Source: Bacteroidota bacterium (GTDB taxonomy: Bacteria > Bacteroidota > Bacteroidia > Chitinophagales > BACL12). From it: a stretch of DNA of 64,000 bases. Each line of letters opens with the position of its first letter. The stretch's first letter is position 1. Shown one piece after another: positions 27,787-39,300 of the stretch. The stretch lies in assembly GCA_016715425.1 (NCBI GenBank), contig JADKAC010000005.1:868001-932000 (forward strand). Direction: 5' to 3'. Both the position numbers and the translations under genes were made by a program. The notes beneath the pieces were generated by a model. It did not search any database. It had not been told where the DNA came from and saw only the letters and a list, made by a program, of their open reading frames with translations.

Positions 27787-28491
27787 ATGGACGATCAATT
27801 AGTTCAACAATTATTAGAGTGGACACGAAATAAGTTTTTTGGCAAGTATCGTGGTTTAGTAACTGATAATAATGATGCGACCAACAGAGGTAGGGTTAAG
27901 GTAAATGTTCCCGCCGTTTTTAATGAGTTAGAAGTTTGGGCTTTGCCTTGCCTGCCTTACACTGGAGATAACGTTGGTTTTTACACAATTCCTGATTCCG
28001 GTGCCGGAGTTTGGGTTGAGTTTGAAGGAGGTGATCCCTCTTTTCCTATTTGGACAGGTGGCTTTTGGGCTGATGGTCAATTACCAACTAATGAACAAGG
28101 CAGCGGCGCTACGCCTACTTTACGCATGTTACGGAGTGAAAAAGGATTGATGATAACCTTTAACGACGACGCCGAAGTGCTTACTTTAAGTGATGAAAAC
28201 GGCAGTAATATCATGACATTTGAAGTACAGTCGGGCAAAATAAAAATACAAGCTAACATAAAAGTTGTTGTGGAAGCTCCATTAATTGAATTGGTTGAAA
28301 ATTCAACACATCCCTTGGTTTTTGGCGATAACCTGCTTCAATATCTTAACCAGATAGTTCAAACATTTAATACACACATGCATCCCGGAGAATTAGCAGC
28401 CGGAGTAATACCGGTAACACCTATGACTCCGGTACCGCCAATGCCACCGGCCACACCAAGTCTTTTATCTAACAAGGTTACTACAGGATAA
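27787..28491 (+). CDS. gpV/VgrG-like spike protein
   Basis: 234 residues. The N-terminal OB-fold domain reads FGKYRGLVTDNNDATNRGRVKVNVPAV, and VWALPCLPYTGDNVGFYTIPDSGAGVWVEFEGGDPSFPIWTG is the phage baseplate assembly protein V signature. After this comes a beta-prism-like stretch and a Pro/Met-rich C-terminal tail with TFNTHMHPGE. It forms the membrane-piercing spike with the gpD-type hub encoded just upstream; in Afp8/Pvc8 the two parts are one polypeptide. Intact. Confidence 0.9.
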   Translation: MDDQLVQQLLEWTRNKFFGKYRGLVTDNNDATNRGRVKVNVPAVFNELEVWALPCLPYTGDNVGFYTIPDSGAGVWVEFEGGDPSFPIWTGGFWADGQLPTNEQGSGATPTLRMLRSEKGLMITFNDDAEVLTLSDENGSNIMTFEVQSGKIKIQANIKVVVEAPLIELVENSTHPLVFGDNLLQYLNQIVQTFNTHMHPGELAAGVIPVTPMTPVPPMPPATPSLLSNKVTTG

Positions 28492-28502
28492 AATAAAATA
28501 AT

Positions 28503-28790
28503 ATGGCTCTCGATTCAGGAACAAAATCACCCGGAACATCTTTATATAGTGGCAGTATGGCTGATGCTATGGAAAAAGCATTTGTGGAAGAATGGCCTAC
28601 TGTGATGGGGGATGATGCCGATTTACCCGCATCGAGTGAACAGTTAAATCTTATGTTCAGAGCTATTGCGCAAGGTGTTATCAGACATCTGAAACAAAAT
28701 AGTGAATCCTTGAAAGTTACTGTTACAGTTCAAATTGGGCCCACGACATATACAGGTACAGGTTCTGTAACAGATATTGAAATCAGTTAA
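28503..28790 (+). CDS. Unknown protein between spike and gp25 genes
   Basis: 95 residues, starting 12 bases after the spike gene. A central helix (SEQLNLMFRAIAQGVIRHLKQN) is followed by two beta strands (LKVTVTVQIGPTTYTGTGSV). There is no PAAR signature, though a PAAR tip gene (Afp10 type) is commonly found near here and none is recognised in this locus. It might be a spike-tip or baseplate component of a form I do not know. It appears intact and is tightly packed in the operon. Confidence 0.6.
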   Translation: MALDSGTKSPGTSLYSGSMADAMEKAFVEEWPTVMGDDADLPASSEQLNLMFRAIAQGVIRHLKQNSESLKVTVTVQIGPTTYTGTGSVTDIEIS

Positions 28791-28805
28791 ATTATATGGC
28801 AAGAA

Positions 28806-29183
28806 ATGAATAAATCAATTCATAGTATTCGTTACCCATTCGCTGTTGATGAGGGATTTGGTACGCTGGCTGAGGAAACAAATTATGATAAGCATGTTGA
28901 GCAAATGATGAAGCAGGTATTATTTACCAATCCTGGCGAAAGAGTAAATCGTCCGGATTTTGGATGCGGAATTCGCAGGATGGTTTTTGCTCCTAATAGC
29001 GAAGTAAATGCAAACTTAAGTCAGGTAATTATAAATCAATCTCTTGAAAAATGGTTGGGAACCGTTATCGAAGTAAATGAGATTCAGATAAAAAATATTG
29101 AAGAAAGGTTAGAAATAAAGATTGTGTATTTGCTGAGAGCTACTCAGGAACGCAGGTATCTAAATATTGATGTAACCCTATGA
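28806..29183 (+). CDS. gp25-like baseplate wedge protein (Afp9/Pvc9 type)
   Basis: 125 residues of the GPW/gp25 family: IRYPFAVDEGFGTLAEETNYDKHVEQMMKQVLFTNPGERVNRPDFGCGIRRMVF is diagnostic, including the EEMxQxLLTxPGER-like core. It forms the inner ring of the baseplate wedge and nucleates sheath polymerisation. It overlaps the next gene by four bases (ATGA). Confidence 0.93.
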   Translation: MNKSIHSIRYPFAVDEGFGTLAEETNYDKHVEQMMKQVLFTNPGERVNRPDFGCGIRRMVFAPNSEVNANLSQVIINQSLEKWLGTVIEVNEIQIKNIEERLEIKIVYLLRATQERRYLNIDVTL

Positions 29184-31653
29184 GCACCGCACCAGATCGA
29201 ATAACAGAATTATTGACTCAGAATCGAGTAACAGGTATTGATTTTATTTATGTACATCCCGATCAAAAGTCTTTGGATATCTTCTTTTTAAGAAAGGTTA
29301 CTGATCTTATTGATGTACCTGATTTGACCTCCAGTTTAAAGCCTTTTGATATTAGGATTTATAGTCCTGCATCTGCATTACCTGAAATTGAAGTAGAGAG
29401 CATAATGGGTTGGCAATTGCCTGCAGATGGTCAGCATGTCCTGAATTTAAAAACAAAACAAAGAGGAGATTTTTCTCTCTACAACTTTGTAATCAATGAC
29501 CCCCGAATTGATCGTTATTTCAATGATATTTCTTTTAGTTTCAAAGCCAATTGCCCGAGTGATCTCGATTGTAAGCCACCGGAACATGAATGCCCACCTG
29601 AGGAATTAGTCGATTTCCTATTGATTACTTAGCCCGTGATTTTTGGAGTTATCGCACCGCATTACTTGATTTTGCTTCATTGCGTTATCCCGATTGGGCA
29701 GACAGGCTTGAAGCAGATTCAGGAATAATGATGGCAGAACTTATGAGCGCATTAGGTGATGAAATGGCTTACTATCAGGATCGGGTAAGCAGGGAAGCAT
29801 ATCTGGAAACCGCTACTCAAAGACGCTCCATAAGAAGGCATGCCCGTTTGGTGGACTATCACATGCATGACGGTGTTGGTGCCACCGGTTGGCTTGACTT
29901 TACTGTTGAATCAGGTGTTACTATGTTGCCCGCTGGGACCAATGTTTTCAGCTTAAGTGATGATAATACCAGAATTGATTTTGAAGTAGGCAAAGGTCTT
30001 ATCGAAATAATGAATGGAAAAACGTATTCACTAACTGCAGTTAATAATACATTTAATCCGCATGTATGGGATGAAGATGATACTTGTTTGGCAGTCGGGG
30101 AAACTGAATTATTCATTGAGGGTCATCATGCAAACGACCTTGCATTTGATGATTTACCTGCAGATAAATTACCGGGTAAATGGGTGCTGTTAAAAACAAT
30201 TCCCACTGATGCGGCGCAGCCTGAACGAACTCAATTAGTACGATTAATACAAATTACGGATTTAATTGATCCTGTTTTTAATACTAATATCACCCATCTT
30301 GTTTGGGAAAATGAACAAGCGCTTCGTAATGAATTTGATCTAACAGTTTTAACGGTAAGGGGAAATATTGTTCCTGCTGTTGCAGGTAAAACTTATCAGG
30401 CCTTTTTTATTATGAATGAGCTTGTTTCTAATTTATCAGCCCAAGAAACAGCGGCTTTTATTCCAATTTCGGTAGGAGAAACAGTAAATCGCCAAGGACA
30501 TGATGATTCCAATTCCCATCTTTTTACTCTGCCATATTCCCAGAATGTCCCAATTATTTATCTTGGTGAAAATAAACTTACTTTCAATCTTCCGGAAATT
30601 AGCTTAGAGGAAGTTGTTTATGATATAGTTTCTGGCTTATGGATTCCCAAGCCATTTACTGAGCCATGGATTTATACCAATACTTTAATTGGAGTAAATT
30701 CCTCTAAACCAATGGATAATCATTTTACACTTGATGATGGTACATGGCAACGTGTAGTTGGTTATCAAAAGATAGGTCAGGACTTTATCCATCAGGATTA
30801 TAGTATGAACCTAGGAGTTACTATTCGTTTTGGAGATGGTGAATTTGGAAGAATCCCGGATGCAGGAAGTGTTTTTAAAGTTACATATCGGTTAGGCGGT
30901 ACCAGACGAAGTAATGTTGCAAAAGAAACGCTTAATCATATTTCCCCGGCCATTGCCGGAGTTAGTACAACAAATCCATTAAGGGCAATTGGAGGATTAG
31001 ATGCCGAAACACCCGATGTATTAAGACAATTGGCACCTGATGCTTTTAAAGCAATTACATACAGAGCTGTTAGACCTGAAGATTATGCGGAAGCAGCCGA
31101 AAGATTGGAATGGGTTCAAAAAGCAGGTTCAGTTTTCCGGTGGACCGGCAGTTGGTTAACAGCTTTTGTTACTCCCGATTCTAAAGATTCTGTTTATCTG
31201 GAAGAAGAGAATCGAAAAGATTTAACAGACCAACTGAATAGATTCAGACAGGCAGGTCGTGAGATAAATGTTATGAATCCTGTTTATGCGAGTATTGATC
31301 TGGAAATAGAAATTTGTGTTTCGGCAAATGCATATTCGGCAGAAGTAAAAGAAAGAATTCTTTTAGCTCTTTTCGGAAAAAAAGGAATTCGGCCGGTACA
31401 AGGGTATTTTTCTCCAGATCGTTTTACGTTTGGCGAATTTTTGGAACGTTCCACACTGGAAGCCACTATCCAGGCAGTCCAGGGAGTTAAGGCTATAGAG
31501 AAAATATTTTTCAGAAGAAGAGGTTGGTTTGAAACCCGGGAATTCACCGAACTAAGCTATGATCCCGGCAAGGATACTATTATCAGGATAGCAAATAATC
31601 CGTTGCACCCGGAATGGGGAACACTTAAACTCTATACACACGGCGGAATATGA
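29180..31653 (+). CDS. Baseplate J-like wedge protein 1, frameshifted
   Basis: About 824 residues if one base is restored. The first frame (to 29632) has a beta-rich head; the second resumes one base back with YLARDFWSYRTALLDFASLRYPDWADR and SDSGIMMAELMSALGDEMAYYQDR-type residues, the start of the gpJ core. It then has VTIRFGDGEFGRIPDAGSVFKVTYRLGG and EDYAEAAERLEWVQKA. Restoring one T in TTT (29614-29616) gives VDFPIDYLARDFW and joins the frames. The protein corresponds to Afp11/Pvc11, the wedge protein contacting gp25 and sheath. ATGA overlaps join it to both neighbours. Confidence 0.88.
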
Positions 31654-34109
31654 GTTGCGCTAATTGCACAAATAAAAGTATTGAATCATCAAGTCTCTAT
31701 TCTTGTATTTGCGATCAGTTTGTTCATCCGGTTTCTTTAAATATTAGTGCCGGGTTAAACAAATTACCCCGGCAGATTGCCACCTTCCATGAATTTAGAA
31801 AAGCGATGCTCAGAGATATAAAAACTGAAGTAGTTGAATTGATTGACAGCAACAACACATTAATTTCTGTATTGCCTTTAGCGAATTGGAGAGCAAGAGA
31901 TAAAGATGATTTGGGAATAATGTTATTGGAAATGTGGGCATATATCTGCGATTCACTTTCTTTTTATGATGAAGTGCTTGCCAATGAAGCATATATCAAG
32001 ACAAGTTTTTTGAAACCAAATCTGCGGCGATTAATTGATTTATTAGGTTATCTACCAAGCCCGGCTGTAGGCTCAATGGTGGAACTGGCAGCAGTTGCCG
32101 AAGGTAGATTGCAACTAAAATTGCCGATAGGTACTGCTTTTCGTTCAGGTGCATTTGATGGAAACCCACCACAGGTTTTTGAATTGACAAATGAAGCGAC
32201 TATTCATCCTTTCACCAATCAATTGGGTATTATAGCTCCACATAAAGGGGTGATATTAAATAATTATCCTTCTGCATTGTTGGCAGAATTAAAGTCGGAG
32301 ATAAAAGAAAATGATTTGTTATTGTTGAACAACAAAACAGATAGTACACAAAATGGGGGAGCAGTAGTAAGTAATATAGTGAAGTATATTGGCGTGGATG
32401 GTAGAAAATATAATAAGGTAAACTTTACAACTTGGACATTATTGAGGCAGGGAGCCTTATTAATAAACCTCCAATTGTTGAAACCTCAATTAAGTTCTGG
32501 TTTGTGGACACTTAGCCAGCAAACAGAATCAATTTCCAGTAATAAAATTGTATTAAATATTTTAAGCAGTCAGGTAAATCCGGGAGGATTTATACTTATG
32601 GTTTATGCAAATGATATAAGATGGTTTAAAGTGATTGCAATTGCCGAAGTCTTAAGATCTTCATTGCCCGAAAATGAAATAAAAATTAATGGCAATGTAT
32701 ATAAAATGCCTGGAGTTTTCACATCAGTTAGCGAGCTTACACTCGATGTTTCTGTTAATTCTTCACTACGAAAAAAAACCGGAGCTATTACTTGGGATTC
32801 GACTAAACTAACAGGAATAAAAGTGCATTTTGGAATGCAGTCAGTAGCTTCTATAATTGATGAACCAAATAATTTCCTTACTTCAGCAGATCCTTTATGG
32901 CTCACCAAACCTTTGGAAACTCCTATCGAAGATTATCACCCAATTAATTTTTTATTTCAGGATAAAAACACAATTGGTGTAAAAGCGAAGGGAAGAGTTT
33001 CTTATGATGAAAGTAAAATAACGCTTGATTCCGAAACCGTTTGGGATACGCCACTTACACTTCCTGTAAATGTTTATGGAAATGTAATTACTGCCACAAG
33101 AGGTGAATCAGTAAAAAATGAGAAAATGGGAAGTGGCAATGCATCCCTTGCCAGCCAAACATTTAAGCTAAAAAAGAAACCACTTTCCTATTATCCATCA
33201 GTAACAATAGCTAATGATCAATCTGTGAAAAACACATTAACTGTATATGTAAATGGAATTCTTTGGAAAGAAGTCTCCACATTTTTTGGAGCGTCGGAAT
33301 ATGATCAGGTGTATATCGTAAGGCAGAATGATGATGAAGAATCTTTTATAACATTTGGTGATGGTATTAGAGGTCAACGGCTTCCTACAGGTATGGATAA
33401 TGTTATTTGCAATTATCGTTTCGGAGCTGGAGCTGCAGGTCCACCAGCAGGATCGGTAAGCCAAATTTCAAAACCGGTAAAAGGATTAAGAAGTGTAAAA
33501 AATTTGGTTGCTGCTTTTGGTGGGGCAGATGCAGAAAAAACTGAGAGCATGAGAGAGTTTGCACCTAAATCTGCGCTTTTGCTTGGTCGTGTAGTTTCCT
33601 TGCAAGATATGCAGGCTTTAACTGCTTCCTATCCCGGAGTTCGGGCGGTTCAGGTGGAATGGCGGTGGGATATCCGAAAGTTGCGGGCAACGGCTCACAT
33701 TTTTTATATCGGTGATGCAGGAATTGAAACAGGCATTTCGCAAAGAATCAGAAATTCTGCCGATCCAACTACACCCATTACTGTTATAAAAGCTTCTTCA
33801 TACCCCTTATTTCTTTCTCTAAATATTAAGGTGAATGATAGATATCTTGAAAAGGATGTTTTAAAATCTTTACGGATTGCTTTGTTGGATTCAGAAAATG
33901 GATTATTAGCACCGGAAAATATAGGTATTGGTACTCCATTATTCCGAAGCCGAATATTTGAATCGGTTTTAAATATTGAAGGTATTGAAGCTGTTCAAAG
34001 CATACAAATTGATGGAGAAAATTTTGGGGATTTTGCTATTCTGCCCGGAACAGGATATTTCTTTGATATTGAAAAAGGCTCACTTACTATAAATGGGATT
34101 AATGAATAA
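31650..34109 (+). CDS. Baseplate J-like wedge protein 2 (putative baseplate assembly protein)
   Basis: 819 residues, intact, starting with an ATGA overlap. The N-terminus is Cys-rich (SCANCTNKS, YSCICDQF). Then come the core patterns DDLGIMLLEMWAYICDSLSFYDEVLANEAYI, ESFITFGDGIRGQRLPTGMDNVICNYRFGAGAAG, and ASYPGVRAVQVEWRWDIR. It is the Afp12/Pvc12 counterpart and dimerises with the first J-like protein to form wedges around the hub. The Cys cluster may bind a metal, which is inference. Confidence 0.9.
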   Translation: MSCANCTNKSIESSSLYSCICDQFVHPVSLNISAGLNKLPRQIATFHEFRKAMLRDIKTEVVELIDSNNTLISVLPLANWRARDKDDLGIMLLEMWAYICDSLSFYDEVLANEAYIKTSFLKPNLRRLIDLLGYLPSPAVGSMVELAAVAEGRLQLKLPIGTAFRSGAFDGNPPQVFELTNEATIHPFTNQLGIIAPHKGVILNNYPSALLAELKSEIKENDLLLLNNKTDSTQNGGAVVSNIVKYIGVDGRKYNKVNFTTWTLLRQGALLINLQLLKPQLSSGLWTLSQQTESISSNKIVLNILSSQVNPGGFILMVYANDIRWFKVIAIAEVLRSSLPENEIKINGNVYKMPGVFTSVSELTLDVSVNSSLRKKTGAITWDSTKLTGIKVHFGMQSVASIIDEPNNFLTSADPLWLTKPLETPIEDYHPINFLFQDKNTIGVKAKGRVSYDESKITLDSETVWDTPLTLPVNVYGNVITATRGESVKNEKMGSGNASLASQTFKLKKKPLSYYPSVTIANDQSVKNTLTVYVNGILWKEVSTFFGASEYDQVYIVRQNDDEESFITFGDGIRGQRLPTGMDNVICNYRFGAGAAGPPAGSVSQISKPVKGLRSVKNLVAAFGGADAEKTESMREFAPKSALLLGRVVSLQDMQALTASYPGVRAVQVEWRWDIRKLRATAHIFYIGDAGIETGISQRIRNSADPTTPITVIKASSYPLFLSLNIKVNDRYLEKDVLKSLRIALLDSENGLLAPENIGIGTPLFRSRIFESVLNIEGIEAVQSIQIDGENFGDFAILPGTGYFFDIEKGSLTINGINE

Positions 34110-34118
34110 CGATTACCA

Positions 34119-36367
34119 ATGGCAATAGATCGTTTTGAACAATATTATGCAGAGAAGTTATGGGAAACCATTCCTTCAATTTACCGTCATGAAGATGGTT
34201 TGGCTGAAAAGCCCGGAGTACTTAGGGCAATTGTTCAGGTAATTGCCAAACAAGCTGCTATACTCCGACGCAGTCAAGATAGTTTATGGGATGATCAATT
34301 TATTGAGTTATGTAACGAATGGGCGGTTCCATATATCGGCGATTTAGTGGCTACCCGGCTTTTATCCGAAAAAATAAAAGAGGTCGTCGGATTGATGTTG
34401 CCAAAACCATTTATTACAGAAGAAGAAAAGGAACTCCTAGAATTCTTGAAGAATTAATAAGTGATATCAGTGGATGGGAAGGCAAATTAGTTGAACAATT
34501 TCAAAAGCTTGCCCGATCAAGACATGGGCTCGATACAAAACCGCAAACATTGTCAGGAAAATATTCCGGCACCTTACCCGGCGGTTGGGCAGATTTGCGT
34601 AACCCACGAACCAGTGAATTAATTAATGGACCATTTGAAGAATTCTTTCACACTCCGGATATGCGCCGTCATCATGGATTGCAAGGTCGTTATTCCATTT
34701 CTAAGCTTGCTTTTTATTTATATCGCTTAAAAGCATATCAAGTAATCAATTCAACACCCTTTTCATTGGGTGATGGTGTAAGTTTTAGTTTCGATCCATC
34801 AGGCAGAGATATCTCTTTGTTTAGTAAATCATCCTTATCTCCAAACTGGAACGAATGGAGAACAGCTACTGAACCGGAACTTCCGGCTCCTATTCCTTGC
34901 CGCTTATTAGGGCATGCAACATACTTATTATCTGAAGCCATTATTCAGCAGTTAATTGCTTTACCGGTTCCACTCACAATGACAGCAGCAAATGAGCTTA
35001 GAAAAATTATTGGTTTAATTTTCAAAAATGAAAGAAGTCTGTTAAATGTTATTTCATCATTCTCTTCTAATACCGAAATTTTAGACCCGGCTATATTACT
35101 CCCCTTATTATCATTCTCATTAAAGGATGATTGTGGCAAAAGTATTTTATTACCTGACAATCAAACAGTTTTAAATAATCCTTTAGACTCAAATTCAATT
35201 TTGGTTGGGTATCAAATGCCAGCCAACGAGGTGATTACAACTGAAAATATAACAGCGGCAAATCTGATGACCTGGCCTTTTGCTATAGATAAAGTGCTTG
35301 CAATAGATGCTGAAAACGGCAGATTTATGTTTCAGAATTCTCCCACCGAAGATCAGGAAGTCTATATCGCTTACCATTACGGCTTTTCAGGAAATATTGG
35401 TGCAGGTGGCTATGACAGATTCTTACAAACTGATATTTTGCCAGATGGAATATTAACCGGAGGAGGAATGATTAATGCAACCGATTTATTCAATACCGGA
35501 CTTACACAAATTGAAGATAGTAAAACCTATAGCCCAATAGCATCCAAAGTTTCCATTGTGGATATGACACTACAATCCGCAAATATGCAAAGACCATTTA
35601 TTTGTTTGGAAAGCAACTGGATTTTAAACTCAGGGGCAAATGAAAATTCTAAACTTACCTTCGATGGATTATGGATTGGAGCCCAAGGTGATTTAGAAGC
35701 AGAGATAATTTTGAAGGGTAATTTCGAATGTGTAGTAATCCGGAATTGCACTTTAGACCCCGGAGGCAGTATTAATATTAAAAATGAATTGCTTCAACCG
35801 GTTAACCTCATCATAGAAGGTTTTGTAGAAAACCTTTGTATAGAATCCTGTATTTTGGGTTCTGTAATTGTTAGAAATGAGGGTATTATTGAGGAGGTTT
35901 CAATAACAGATTCTATTGTTCAATCAATTGACCCTTCTGTAAATGCCATTGAAATTAAATCCGGTAAAACAACAATTGAAAGATCTACCATTTTTGGAAA
36001 GGTGGAAGTGCATCGTCTATATGCAACAGAAGTTATAATTAGTGCAATTGCAAACGTAACTGACACACAAAATGGATGTTTCCGGTATAGTGCCGCACCA
36101 CATTTAAGCAGATTGCCACATCCTTATGAGAGCTTTTTATTTACCAATGATTCGGCGCATTGGTTCACTTCCAGAAGATTTGGCGATCCGGGCTTTGCGC
36201 AATTAAGTGATTTAGCTCCTGTTGTTCTGAAAGTGGGCGGTGAAAACGAGTCGGAAATGGGAGCCTTCAGTAAATTATTAAATCCTGTAAAATTTGATGG
36301 ATTGAAAGCAAAGATTGACGAGTATATGCCCTTTGGGCTTATCCCTATTTATATTAATAAAACTTAA
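34119..36367 (+). CDS. gpI-like tail protein with extended C-terminus, frameshifted
   Basis: About 749 residues if one base is restored. The N-terminal part (YYAEKLWETIPSIYRHEDG, ELCNEWAVPYIGDLVATRLLSE) and the resumed frame (RGRRIDVAKTIYYRRRKGT, then ILEELISDISGWEGKLVEQF) are the typical phage tail protein I-like eCIS family. Adding one A to the AAAAAA run at 34369-34374 joins them. The remaining ~500 residues form repeated beta strands with right-handed-helix character (FECVVIRNCTLDPGGSINIK). It probably links baseplate wedges to fibres. Reading the first frame alone would end at 34457. Confidence 0.85.
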
Positions 36368-36376
36368 TTCAAGATT

Positions 36377-39300
36377 ATGGGAACGTTTGATATATCCAGA
36401 ATAAATTTCGATAAAAAGAAACATTATACTAGTGTTCGCATGCAGCAAGGCCGTGTGTTGACAGATGATGATTGGAATGAAAATGAACGGATAGATAAGG
36501 AAATTCAAAGAGTTACCAACTCTGAGATTATTGGTTCATTCGGAACCTCCAACGATGGTTTTAAGATTGAAAACCTGCGATTGGATTCGGGGCTCATCAA
36601 TTTTGATATTCTACCCGGCACTCTATATCTGGGGGGCTTGCGTTTGGAATTGGAAGAGATGGAAACTTACCGCCTTCAAAAAGATTGGCTACAACAACCT
36701 GCACTTTTAAATGGTAGTCCCGACATTTCAGAAAGTGAACAATACGATCTAGTATATCTTGAAACATGGCAGCAGGCTGTAAGTGCGGTAGAGGATAGTT
36801 CTTTATTTGAAGTGGCACTTGGTGGTCCGGATACCACAACACGAGTTAGGAATATGCGGCGTGTACTTATTGCATCTGGTATAGGTCAGTGTTCTTGTGT
36901 AGAAGCATGGAACAAATTAGTTGAACAATGGCAAGCTGAAAATAAGGGAACACTAAATAAGCAGCATGAACGGATTGCAGATATTCAACTTAAAGTAACT
37001 TTTCTAAATACCGGATTACCCGACGACCTTTGTTCACCTTCTGCTGCTGGCGGTTATTTGGGAGCAGAAAATCAAGCGATTCGTGTTCAACTAATAGATA
37101 ACAACCATTTCACCTGGGGATTTGACAATGCAGCACCATTTTATAAAGTAACTATCTCGGCGGATGGAAAAACAGTGCATGTGATAACCGATCCCAAGGA
37201 TCAATATCATTGGCCTTTGAGTAATCAGGTTGTAGAAATATTGCCGTGGTCAGCCGTGTTGTCAAATGGTGAAAAAGTAGCAGCTCAACAAGGTCATTTA
37301 ACTAAGGTAGAAAGTTCCTACGATCCTGATTCCGGAGAATTTACAATTGTAGATTCTTTGCCAGCAGATTTCGGTGCTGACTGGAAAAGCAGAGCTAATA
37401 AGGATGATTTAGATGACCAAGATCCAGCAGAATATTTTTATATGCGGATTTGGAACAGAGGAGATGACCTTTCTTCCGATTCAAAAATCAATATCACTTT
37501 TGGAACACCACAACTTCTGGGACACACCGGATTGCAAATAACCATTACCGGAAATGATGCGGTTGCCAGTGATTTTTGGGTTATTGCCGCCAGACCTGAA
37601 ACGCCAAATCTGGTTGTTCCCTGGGAATTAGAACATGGATTGCCACCACATGGAGTTCGACGTTTTTTTGCACCGCTTGCACTTATTCAATGGATGCCAA
37701 GCACTTTCAATGAAGGGAATTTAGAGGGAAAAATTATTCATGATTGCAGGAAAAAATTTCATCCACTCACAGAGCAGGGATGCTGTTGCACTTTTACCGT
37801 AGGTGATGGTAAACAAAGTCAAGGTGATTTTAATAGCATTCAAGAAGCCGTAGATAATTTACCGGGTGCGGGGGGTAAAATTTGTGTTTTAGCCGGCGAG
37901 CATATCGCCAATGTTTCCATTTTAAATCGCAAACAAATTAGAATATCCGGTTGTGGTGAACACAGTATTGTTCGGCCTTCTTCTGATAAAATGGATGCGC
38001 CGATTTTTCTAATACAGAATTCTCAAAAAATACAAATTGATAATCTGACTTTAATGGCTTTGGATGGAATTGCAGTAGAAGTAAATGATACCAAAGATTC
38101 CAAAGTAGGTTCAGAGAAAATAACCATTAAGGAAAATCAAATTATAGCAGGAATTCATGCTATCAGAATTACAGCTACCGATATCGGAATTGACAATTGT
38201 ATAGATATTTTATACAATCAAATTGGTATGATGGATAAGCCGATTGGTAAAGCTGCGATTTTTAGCATCGCCGATGATGTATTGATAGAACGCAATAGAA
38301 TAGTTGTGATTCCAGCACCTAATAAAGATGATCCTGATGACCCAAGAAACCCAGATAATCCTGGTGATAAAGATCCATTCGATCCATGTAGAGATCCAAG
38401 ATTAAGTTATGTAAACGGTTTTTCACTTGCCTATTATTCTTACAGTTTAATTAGATATGTTGTGATTTATAATCCTTCAGGAAGATTCATTAAAGGTTAT
38501 CAAGCAGAAGGAGGAATACAAATAGGGGGTACTTCCGAAAGAGTGCGGATATTAGAAAACGAAATTATTGGTGGCAAGGGAAATGGAATTACATTAGGTC
38601 ATTTAACTCAAGTTTATAGTAGAAATTACACTACTGCATTTTCCTATAATGATAATAATTTTGAATACTCACCCTTGTATGAAATAATTATTGAAAGGAA
38701 TAAAATTTTTCAAATGGGGTTAAGTGGTATTAGTGCATTGCTTTATGGAGGCGAAAGTTCGCATCTTTCTATTGTAAATGATATTTCCATTTACCGAAAT
38801 CATATCAGATATTGTACGCATCAATTACCTGAAAGAAATTCTAATACATCTTCAACCAATTTAGCTTTTGGAGGAATTATTTTAAACGATTGCGAAAATG
38901 GTAACATCAGTGAAAACAGGATAGAAGAAAATGGTCGAAGTGAAACCATTCCTGTGTGTGGGATTTATATTTTTTATGGTGAAAAAATTATTATCTCCAC
39001 CAATTACATTGTTAAAAACGGGTTGCCAATTACAGATAATGACACGCCGATAATTGCCGGAGCCCGTGGTGGCATCGTTATTAAAATGTCTTTTAAAGCA
39101 GCGGATTTTAAAAATGTTTTTGATGCAAAAATTCCTTCATTTGATGGGATTCCCGCAGTTAAATTAATAGATAATATTGTTGAACAGCCTTTAGGCCATG
39201 CACTATTTATTATGGCATTTGGTCCGGTTTCCGCAATTGGAAATCAATTTACTTCATTGAGTACTGATAAAACAAATATGTTATCATTATTTGCCTCATC

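Noticed and set aside
17238..34374. All six frame breaks as programmed recoding
   Set aside because: The six sites share no slippery heptamer or downstream structure, and each restored codon matches the family better with an added base.
34319..36367. Independent gene starting within the gpI-like gene
   Set aside because: Its first residues continue the family sequence of the preceding frame; joining them with one base gives a single full-length protein.
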